Positions 6,682-13,324 of a DNA stretch of 13,324 nucleotides are shown one piece after another. The notes beneath the pieces are model-generated. The model did not search any database and was not told the DNA's origin. It was given only the letters and a program-made list of their open reading frames with translations. Each line of letters starts with the position of its first letter. Positions within the stretch are counted from its first letter, which is position 1. This stretch comes from Campylobacteraceae bacterium. GTDB lineage: Bacteria > Campylobacterota > Campylobacteria > Campylobacterales > Sulfurovaceae. Position numbers and translations under genes: made by a program. The stretch spans positions 1 to 13,324 of the forward strand of contig JAMOSA010000132.1 in the NCBI GenBank assembly GCA_027063325.1, written 5' to 3'.

Positions 6682-9365
6682 ACTATATCTCCAATTATTG
6701 CTATCATCTCTTTGTATCTGTACTGTTTTGAGAGTGTATATAGTTCATTTATAATAGATTTGTAGTGCATAGGCCACATCTGTTTGTTGAGTGTTTCAAA
6801 TACCCTTTTACACTCCAAAGGTCTTCGTCTGGTTGCTGATATCAATAATTCATTCATAGACTCTTCAAATCTTATCAATGTCTCAATATCAAGCGAATCA
6901 AATGAGTATTCCCCATTTTGGCTGTTTTCAAAGTAGCCACTGTTTTGCAGTTCAACTCTATTTTGTTCAAATAGTTTATCCAATCTATCTGTGAGTTCAT
7001 TTAGTATTTTTTGGTTTTTGTTTTTTCTGGCAAGATTGTTTTCGATACTCTGTGCCACTTTGGAAATTTCTACTGCTCCTATATTTGATGCTGAATTGTA
7101 CAGATAGTGTGTGGCAGATTTTGCACTGTCATAATCTTTTATCTGTATATTGTATCTGATTTTACCGACTGAAGAGTGAAAAAACTCTACAAAATCAGAT
7201 ATGACCCTGATATACAACTCTTTGTTACTGTTGCACTTTTCCAGTCCGCTTTGCATATCAAATCCGCTAAATATATCTCTGTTTTCTTTATGCTTTGGTA
7301 TGCAGATATTTTTTGTAATATTATCACTGTTTTGTGTCTTAATAACTCTTTTGTTATTTGTATTTACATCATTTGACAAGTATGTAATGAGTGTATTGTA
7401 AAATGCTTCTACATCTACAGGTTTTGCCAAATATCCCTGCATTTTTGCCTGTAGTATCTCCTGACTTGTCATTGGATTTGCTGTCATGGCTATAATTGGT
7501 ATATGTGAAAACCTCATATCCTGTTTTATATTTTTGGTGGCTTCAAATCCATCCATTACAGGCATATTTATATCCATTAAAATCAACTTTATATCTTTAT
7601 AACTATTTAACATCTCTATAGCCTCTTTACCATTTGATGACATCATAACCTGTAGATGTGTATCTTCTAATAATCCCATTAGTACTGCTTGGTTTATCAC
7701 ATTATCTTCGGCTACAAGGATTCTTTTTTTGCCTATTTGTGTAAGTTTCTCTTTGAGTATATCACTCTTTTTTTGCAATTTTGCAGCTTTTGTATCAGCA
7801 TACAGGTTGACAATGGAGTTGAATATGGTCTGTTGTGTAAATGGTCTCTCAAGATACATACTAATCATATCTCTGTTGCCAATCTCTTCTCCTATATCTT
7901 CACCTATAATGATGATTTTCGCATGAAGAGATTTTTGGATTGAACTGTTCCAAAACTTGCTCTCAACCAAAATCAAATCATAATTCTCATTCAATAAGGC
8001 TACATTCAAATCTTCGGTATTTGTGGTACTGTGAGTCTCAAAATGGAAATATTTCAACATTCTAATAAGAGCTGTTGAGGATTTTGTATTACTGTCAACT
8101 ACAAGTACTCTCAGATGCATTAAATCAGCTGATGGCAATCTGTAGTGTCTTCTTTCTTGGATATCAAGTGGGAGTGATACTCTAAATTTGCTTCCTTTGC
8201 CAACTTCACTCTCAACAGATATTGTTCCACCCATTAACTCTGTAAGTTGTTTTGATATATTTAGACCAAGTCCGGTACCACCATATTTTCTACTGGTTGA
8301 TTTGTCTGTTTGGGTAAATGTATCAAACAGTGTATCTATTTTATCTTTTGGTATCCCTATACCACTGTCTATAACTTCAAATATAATATTACTATTTTCA
8401 CTACTATTACTTATACTTATTTTTAGTACTATCTCTCCACTGCTTGTAAATTTAACCGCATTTCCCATTAGATTTATTAGTATCTGGCTGACTCTGAGAG
8501 GATCTCCTTGCATAAGTTCTGGTACATCATTTGATATATCATAAATCAAAGCCAAGCCCTTTTCTCTTGTTTTTGGTCGTATGACATTGGCAACATCAGT
8601 CAGCATATCATTGATATTAAACTCAATTGTCTCTATTTGCATCTTCCCAGCTTCTATTTTGGATAGATCCAGCAAATCATTTACAAGTCCAAGCAGTATT
8701 TGTGAGGAGCTGTGTAGTTTATCCAGATAATCTTTCTGTTTCTCATCAAGCTTTGTATCTTTGAGTAAATGAGATATACCGATAACACCATTGATAGGGG
8801 TTCTTAATTCATGAACCATAGAGGCAAACCAAGTCTCTTTTACTTTTAGTTTGTTTTGCAAATCCTCAGACTCTTTTCTGTACTGTTTACCAATTTCGGT
8901 TATATTTTGGTTTAGAATAAGAGCCTCTTGTCTAAATATATCTCTTTCATGTCGCCTGAATATTGAACGAATAAAATTTTGTATAAGGTTTCTTTTTTCT
9001 ATCTCAAGAGTATTCATACTGCACAGATGAGTAACACCCAGTGATAACATTCTCTCAAGATGACTTGAATCTGTTGATTTGTGCATATACAGTATAGGTT
9101 TGATTGTTTTACTGTTTTTGCGAAATTGCTGAATCTGTCTGCTGATATCTTGTTCATCCTCTTTGGAAGCTACAAGTATCATCAAATCATACTCACTACA
9201 CTCTTCAAAATATGTCTGTTGTGTATCTATAATAGTTAGTATATGATTAAAGTTTTCAAATAGTGTACGGGATTTTAAACGCTCAGTGTGACTTATGGAG
9301 TTGGTTACAACATACTTTGCAGTCAATTGACTACTCTCTTTTTTGGATTGTATAAACAGTATCAA
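6678..9365 (-). CDS. Cytoplasmic hybrid sensor histidine kinase with receivers and HPt
   Basis: This 895-residue kinase has no membrane segment. In order: a receiver-like N-terminal domain without an acceptor Asp (about 1-135); a coiled linker (about 145-180); HisKA with phospho-His185 in MVHELRTPINGV; HATPase with N-box Asn297/Asn302, DSGIGIP (333-339) and GGTGLGL (362-368); a degenerate receiver (about 418-525) with Glu468 instead of Asp and Arg507 instead of Lys; an intact receiver (548-665) with Asp554, Asp598, Thr628 and Lys648; an HPt domain (about 700-800) with His753, where the usual LKG after the His is LYN; and a helical C-terminal segment (about 820-895). The signals of a four-step phosphorelay are present. 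The start is TTG at 9363-9365, supported by AAAGG six bases upstream and a TATAAT box; the first in-frame ATG is about 60 codons on. Confidence 0.93.
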   Translation of the reverse strand: MILFIQSKKESSQLTAKYVVTNSISHTERLKSRTLFENFNHILTIIDTQQTYFEECSEYDLMILVASKEDEQDISRQIQQFRKNSKTIKPILYMHKSTDSSHLERMLSLGVTHLCSMNTLEIEKRNLIQNFIRSIFRRHERDIFRQEALILNQNITEIGKQYRKESEDLQNKLKVKETWFASMVHELRTPINGVIGISHLLKDTKLDEKQKDYLDKLHSSSQILLGLVNDLLDLSKIEAGKMQIETIEFNINDMLTDVANVIRPKTREKGLALIYDISNDVPELMQGDPLRVSQILINLMGNAVKFTSSGEIVLKISISNSSENSNIIFEVIDSGIGIPKDKIDTLFDTFTQTDKSTSRKYGGTGLGLNISKQLTELMGGTISVESEVGKGSKFRVSLPLDIQERRHYRLPSADLMHLRVLVVDSNTKSSTALIRMLKYFHFETHSTTNTEDLNVALLNENYDLILVESKFWNSSIQKSLHAKIIIIGEDIGEEIGNRDMISMYLERPFTQQTIFNSIVNLYADTKAAKLQKKSDILKEKLTQIGKKRILVAEDNVINQAVLMGLLEDTHLQVMMSSNGKEAIEMLNSYKDIKLILMDINMPVMDGFEATKNIKQDMRFSHIPIIAMTANPMTSQEILQAKMQGYLAKPVDVEAFYNTLITYLSNDVNTNNKRVIKTQNSDNITKNICIPKHKENRDIFSGFDMQSGLEKCNSNKELYIRVISDFVEFFHSSVGKIRYNIQIKDYDSAKSATHYLYNSASNIGAVEISKVAQSIENNLARKNKNQKILNELTDRLDKLFEQNRVELQNSGYFENSQNGEYSFDSLDIETLIRFEESMNELLISATRRRPLECKRVFETLNKQMWPMHYKSIINELYTLSKQYRYKEMIAIIGDIV

Positions 9366-9392
9366 ATCAAACCTTTCAGAAGATATTACAAA

Positions 9393-9398
9393 ATTATA
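9393..9398 (-). promoter_or_regulatory. Probable -10 box for the hybrid kinase operon
   Basis: A perfect TATAAT on the - strand lies 27 bases before the TTG start, in the 72-base gap after the methyltransferase gene. It predicts a leader of about 20 bases that just includes the AAAGG ribosome site, which supports the TTG start. The -35 region (about 9416-9421) is not consensus. Confidence 0.5.
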
Positions 9399-9437
9399 AT
9401 ATCATAATAAATTGCATCTATTTTTTATATTTTAATA

Positions 9438-10352
9438 TTAGCTACATATCTTTGTAGCTGTTACAAACAGATACTCTTTACCTGTTATTGTTACTCTAAA
9501 TTTATGTTGTTGGAGGTACTTTTTAATCCAGTATATATCTTTAATTACAAGTGATAATTCACTATAGTTATAATTTGGAGCTTTTGCCCCATATACCAAC
9601 TCTCCATCTATCCATCTGCTGTTTGGAAATCCAAAAATTATTGCTCCATCTTTGTCAAGGTGATTTTGAATTAGATTCATAACAAGAGGTTTCATATTGA
9701 TAGTTGAGCTTTGGAGTGTAGCTATTGATATAATCAAATCAAACTTTATTGTATTGGATTTTAGAAAATCTTTAATATCTTTAGCATATAATTTTGCATT
9801 TGGAAGTAGTTTTGAAGCTTCATTTATAGCACTAGGAGAGTAATCAACTCCTATAATTGACAAGCTTGAAAATATCTCTTTTGAGATAATATTCTCAAAG
9901 GCTACTATCTCATCGCCTCTATTTATTCCTATATCAAGAATTGTTTTTCTGTTTTGTAGATTTATAGCTTTTAGTGCATTTTTATAATATATCCAAAAAC
10001 CACTCTCTTCACACTTGTTTATTCGTGCAAAGTAACTATTGCTATCATATTTATTTTTATTATTAGTAATATTATGAAATGAATTTTGTTGTAGTGGAAT
10101 CAATTTAATAACTATTTTGCATCTATTTATAATTTGTGGGGTGTCTATATAGTAGCCAAGAGTTTGTGCCATATTTACCCAGACTCTAAGAGAGCGATGT
10201 AGCATTATATTGCCATTACACTCTACAAACTCTCCTGCATATAACCCTTGTCCAAGTGAAGGATTAGAGACCAAAAATTCAATTTCACCCTTTGTAGATT
10301 CTATCCAGTTTATAATTTGAGGCAGTTTTGTATTGCTAAAATCTATTATCAC
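9438..10352 (-). CDS. Class I SAM-dependent methyltransferase, substrate unknown
   Basis: This protein of about 304 residues has a C-terminal Rossmann methyltransferase domain. Motif I reads ILDIGINRGDE (about 138-148; Asn replaces the middle glycine of GxGxG), the acidic residue after strand 2 is Asp170 (IIGVDYS), AKDIKDF is the next element, and motif IV is KFDLIISIATL (Asp205). The first 110 residues form a separate domain of unknown type (SNPSLGQGLYAGEF), ending in a low-complexity Asn/Lys/Ser run. The substrate cannot be inferred. I prefer the GTG at 10350-10352, with GGAG six bases upstream; a GTG four codons earlier (to 10364) has a weaker site. Either start lies inside the end of recG (overlap of 17 or 29 bases), so translation is probably coupled. 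Confidence 0.8.
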   Translation of the reverse strand: MIIDFSNTKLPQIINWIESTKGEIEFLVSNPSLGQGLYAGEFVECNGNIMLHRSLRVWVNMAQTLGYYIDTPQIINRCKIVIKLIPLQQNSFHNITNNKNKYDSNSYFARINKCEESGFWIYYKNALKAINLQNRKTILDIGINRGDEIVAFENIISKEIFSSLSIIGVDYSPSAINEASKLLPNAKLYAKDIKDFLKSNTIKFDLIISIATLQSSTINMKPLVMNLIQNHLDKDGAIIFGFPNSRWIDGELVYGAKAPNYNYSELSLVIKDIYWIKKYLQQHKFRVTITGKEYLFVTATKICS

Positions 10353-12165
10353 TATTTGCTCCACTATCTAATCTCTGTTTTGCTATTTTTACTATCTCTT
10401 CATCTTCAGCCAAATTTAGCCATTTAAACTTTTGACCACTTTGTACAGTTCCATCTAGTATATCTCCACTATCTCTGTATGCTAAATCCAATTTGGCTAT
10501 ATCAAATCCATTTGTTGTATTACAAAACTCTATTAGCCTTTGATTGTTTGGATTGTGAGTATATAAATAGCAGTAACTTTTTAATCCATTTCTGCCTACT
10601 CTTCCTCTAAGTTGATGCAAAGATGCCAATCCCAATCTCTCTGCACCTACTATTACAATGGTAGTCAGTAGTGGTAGTGATATACCAACCTCTATAACTG
10701 TAGTAGCTAATAGTATTTTTCCTTTGTCTCTAAACTCCTCTAATACCTTTTGTTTATTTCTGTCCTTGCCGTGTGTTACAAATACATTTTCATATCTACT
10801 TTCCCAAAATCCTCTTGCTTCTTCTATGGATTGATATGGTACTTCAAGACTCTCTTCTACCAAGGGATATACAATTAATATTTGATGATTTTGTTTGATT
10901 TCATCTTCTATATGGGCAAGTAACATACCAAAGTCATCTTTTGAGACCACTTTTGAGGTTATATTTTTTTCAAAGGGTGTATGCTCAATCAATGTTACAT
11001 CAATTAAAGCTGACTCTATCATTGCTTGAGTTCTTGGTATTGGTGTAGCAGAAAATTGTAAAAAGTGAGGTCTTTTTTGACCTTTTGATACCAACTCTTC
11101 TAACATTGCTCTTTGTTTTGTACCAAATCTGTGCTGTTCATCTACCATTACAAGAGAGGCAGAGGGTAGATTCTCTTTGTATAAGAGTGCATGGGTACCT
11201 ATAATAAAATGAGCTTTTTGTATATCACCTTCATTTTTATTTTGTGTTACCAATGCTACTTTTATATCTTTTGGCAATAGCTTTAGAGCTTCATTATATA
11301 TCTGTAAAGCCAGTATTGAGGTAGGAACCATTAGCAGACTTTTATACTCTTTTGCCATCACAGCAGAGGCTAATATTACTATAGTTTTGCCACTACCTAC
11401 ATCACCTATAATCAATCTTCTTGCTGCTTTTTTTGATTGTAAAAGATCTGATTTTATGATATCTATTGCCTTTTTTTGGTCAGTTGTGAGTTGAAATGGC
11501 AATGATTTTACAAATGGCTCTATATCACCATCTAAAGCATTTAGTGCCATATACTCTTGTCTTTTGCCTTTATACTTTTTGAAATGATTAAAAGCCTCTA
11601 CAAACTTTAGCAGATTAACAACCTTTGGATGTTTTAGGTTTGGAATATCTTTTACTTTGTAACTTGATGGGAAGTGTATAGCATGAAGTAGTTTGGCTTC
11701 ACTGCCATTTAATCCCTCTTGTATTAGATTTTGGGGAGTTATATACTCTTTGATTAGAGCTTTGATTTCACTCTCTTTTATGGAGTATTTGTATTTTGGT
11801 TCTATTGTTCCGAAACTTTTGAGTATTTTTGGTTGGGATAATTGCAAAGTATTGTTAAATATACCAAGTTTACCATGTAAAATAATCTCTTTTTGTGGTA
11901 CCAATTGTGAGTAGTGGTACTTTGTGGGTCTAAAGAATATAGCTTGTAGTGATTGATTGAATTTAGACAGATAAAGATATATAATTAATTTACTGTTTTG
12001 GTTATCTACTCTTTGAATGATAGCTTTTGTATTGACTGTTTTGCCAATTTCTAAAGAACTTGATTCTCTTTTATCAATATATGATGTAGGCAAAAGCAAA
12101 CTAAGATCAAGCAGAGTTTTAATTTTTAGTTTTTCAAAAAGCCTTTTTGCCTCTGCTTGTTGCAT
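10336..12165 (-). CDS. recG: ATP-dependent DNA helicase RecG
   Basis: RecG remodels stalled replication forks and branched recombination intermediates. The 609-residue protein is shorter than the E. coli form (about 690), mostly by a trimmed N-terminal region, as usual for Campylobacterota. An OB-fold wedge domain occupies about 40-120. The helicase core shows Walker A GDVGSGKT (254-261), the box DEQHRFG (342-348) with the RecG-typical DEQH, FSATPIPRT (371-379), LATTVIEVGISLP (486-498) and motif VI QLRGRVGR (518-525). All catalytic elements are intact. The ATG at 12163-12165 has an AGGA site that overlaps the stop of the M16 gene 8 bases away, so the two genes are probably co-transcribed. The 3' end overlaps the methyltransferase gene. 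Confidence 0.97.
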   Translation of the reverse strand: MQQAEAKRLFEKLKIKTLLDLSLLLPTSYIDKRESSSLEIGKTVNTKAIIQRVDNQNSKLIIYLYLSKFNQSLQAIFFRPTKYHYSQLVPQKEIILHGKLGIFNNTLQLSQPKILKSFGTIEPKYKYSIKESEIKALIKEYITPQNLIQEGLNGSEAKLLHAIHFPSSYKVKDIPNLKHPKVVNLLKFVEAFNHFKKYKGKRQEYMALNALDGDIEPFVKSLPFQLTTDQKKAIDIIKSDLLQSKKAARRLIIGDVGSGKTIVILASAVMAKEYKSLLMVPTSILALQIYNEALKLLPKDIKVALVTQNKNEGDIQKAHFIIGTHALLYKENLPSASLVMVDEQHRFGTKQRAMLEELVSKGQKRPHFLQFSATPIPRTQAMIESALIDVTLIEHTPFEKNITSKVVSKDDFGMLLAHIEDEIKQNHQILIVYPLVEESLEVPYQSIEEARGFWESRYENVFVTHGKDRNKQKVLEEFRDKGKILLATTVIEVGISLPLLTTIVIVGAERLGLASLHQLRGRVGRNGLKSYCYLYTHNPNNQRLIEFCNTTNGFDIAKLDLAYRDSGDILDGTVQSGQKFKWLNLAEDEEIVKIAKQRLDSGANSDNRF

Positions 12166-12173
12166 AATTTTTC

Positions 12174-13324
12174 CTATTTACTCTTTTTTGTCACTATTGA
12201 CCAACTTAGATTTAATATCTCAGGATGGGATTTGATAAACTCATTTATCTCATTTAGTGTTACATTTTTGATCTTTTCCAACTCTTTTTTGGAGTATCCC
12301 AAACCAACTCCTTCATAATATTCATGAAAAGCTTGTTGTAATCTTTGGTTGAGAGTCTCAACTCTTAATCTTTGGCTACCCAAGTAGAACTTTTTTGCAC
12401 TCTCAAGTTCATCTTTGGTAACACCATCTTGAATAAACTCTTCAATAAGCTTTGTTACTACTGTTTGTGCTTCATCTTGGCTGTTTAGTTTGGTTTGTAG
12501 GTATCCACTAAAATAACTGTTTGTCTTGCTTATTATAAATCTGCTGTATGCAGAGTATGCCAAACCTCTTTTTACTCTAATCTCTTCCATTATTCTACTA
12601 CCAAAACCACCTGAACCTAATATAAATCCGGCAAGTTTTGCCAAGTGTCTGCTTGTACTGTTTACCTCCATATTAAATGGTCCGCCAAAGTATATATAAG
12701 CTTGATCTGTATCTTTGTATATAACCTTCTGCTCCTTTACATCCAAAGCTTCAAAGTGTTTAATTGGTGTGGAACTTCCACTTTGCAAAGGTGAAGCTAT
12801 CTTTTGGGCTACTTTTTTTGCCTCTTCTTTGCTAATACCACCGCCAATTACAATTATCAAATTTCCAAGAAGCAGATGAGAGTTTAGATACTCTTTTGTA
12901 TCATTTAGAGTAATCTTTGATACACTCTCTTTATCTCCCAATGATCCATGATCTAGGGGTCTGTTTTTGAATATAATCTTTCTAAGTCCAATAGCTGCTA
13001 TATAATCAAAATCACTCTGCTTTTGCATAATTTGTCCCAAAGCTTCAGTTTGTACCTTTGTAAAAGCTTCTTTTGTATAGTTTGGATCTTTTAGCATCTC
13101 TACCAATTTATCTGTTGCAAAACCAAGTTCACTTTTGAGTGATTCGAGATTGATTACAAATGTCTCTCTACCCACATTTGCATTTAGATGTATTGCATGG
13201 TTATCAAGTTCTGTTGCAAATTCAACTGCTCCTTTTGATAAGGTACCCTCATCTAGCAAATTTGCACTCAAAGATGCTATTCCATCTATACTGTCAGCCA
13301 AAAATCCACTGTTTTTAAAGATCA
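12174..13324 (-). CDS. M16-family (insulinase-like) peptidase homologue without HxxEH, 5' end missing
   Basis: The frame runs off the right edge; 382 residues are visible and about 30-50 (any signal peptide and first strands) are missing. M16B proteins are usually 410-430 residues, with two related halves. In the N-terminal half, the segment aligned with the zinc site reads GIASLSANLLDEGT (13254-13283 region), where active enzymes have HxxEH; here SLSAN replaces it, so no zinc can be bound in the usual way. The C-terminal half is well kept: ILGSGGFGSRIMEEIR and KRGLAYSAYS, the glycine-rich loop and Arg/Tyr pair that bind substrate. It therefore resembles the non-zinc chain of a bacterial M16B heterodimer, or a pseudo-peptidase. 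Its location is probably the periplasm, but the N-terminus is not visible. recG follows after 8 bases. Confidence 0.88.
   Translation of the reverse strand, partial: IFKNSGFLADSIDGIASLSANLLDEGTLSKGAVEFATELDNHAIHLNANVGRETFVINLESLKSELGFATDKLVEMLKDPNYTKEAFTKVQTEALGQIMQKQSDFDYIAAIGLRKIIFKNRPLDHGSLGDKESVSKITLNDTKEYLNSHLLLGNLIIVIGGGISKEEAKKVAQKIASPLQSGSSTPIKHFEALDVKEQKVIYKDTDQAYIYFGGPFNMEVNSTSRHLAKLAGFILGSGGFGSRIMEEIRVKRGLAYSAYSRFIISKTNSYFSGYLQTKLNSQDEAQTVVTKLIEEFIQDGVTKDELESAKKFYLGSQRLRVETLNQRLQQAFHEYYEGVGLGYSKKELEKIKNVTLNEINEFIKSHPEILNLSWSIVTKKSK

Noticed and set aside
8188..8544. Open frame of 118 codons on the + strand opposite the kinase ATPase domain
   Set aside because: It is Ser/Leu/Ile-rich antisense to conserved HATPase motifs; other + strand frames across the kinase and recG were rejected for the same reason.
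1..13324. CRISPR arrays, insertion sequences, toxin-antitoxin or defence genes
   Set aside because: No regularly spaced repeats, transposase motifs or known defence domains were seen on either strand; the genes are tightly packed and look chromosomal.

Overview
The window is AT-rich chromosomal DNA that most resembles a free-living or symbiotic member of the Campylobacterota (Epsilonproteobacteria, Sulfurovum/Sulfurimonas-like). This rests on protein style: a short RecG of 609 residues, a DUF2157/DUF4401/GDYXXLXY membrane gene trio, a NlpC/P60 peptidase with tandem SH3-like domains, and a soluble multi-domain hybrid kinase. The assignment is by recognition only; no search was run. No mobile element, phage gene or CRISPR array is visible.

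Layout. On the + strand, positions 1-1188 hold the 3' part of a potassium channel/TrkA-type gene with two RCK-like nucleotide-binding modules; the channel pore, if present, lies left of the window. It is followed by a complete tRNA-Ser(GCU) at 1278-1368 with its own TATAAT box. Everything from 1495 to the right edge is on the - strand, in closely packed transcription units. Read in the direction of transcription (right to left) these are: (i) an M16-family peptidase-like gene (5' end outside the window), recG and a class I methyltransferase, joined by an 8-base gap and an overlap; (ii) after a short gap with a good -10 box, a hybrid histidine kinase overlapping a single-domain response regulator by 4 bases; (iii) after a second promoter-like gap, mogA, a 73-residue protein of unknown function and a secreted NlpC/P60 peptidase; (iv) after a gap holding a large AT-rich dyad, the overlapping trio DUF2157, DUF4401 and GDYXXLXY.

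How the parts fit. The kinase has a complete chain of phosphorylation sites (His185, Asp598, His753) that could feed the co-translated response regulator, but it has no membrane sensor and the regulator has no output domain. The regulator lacks the otherwise near-invariant receiver lysine. The trio of overlapping membrane genes looks like one unit, plausibly a complex, of unknown function. The M16 protein lacks the zinc-binding HxxEH motif but keeps the glycine-rich and Arg/Tyr region of the other half-site, which suggests the non-zinc partner of a heterodimer or a pseudo-peptidase. recG and mogA are ordinary housekeeping genes.

No gene-free stretch exceeds 300 bases; the longest are about 120-130 bases (1369-1494 and 4053-4171). 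I see no clear new defence or mobile system. The points most worth a second look are the atypical phosphorelay, the DUF trio, the zinc-less M16 protein and the 73-residue protein beside mogA.
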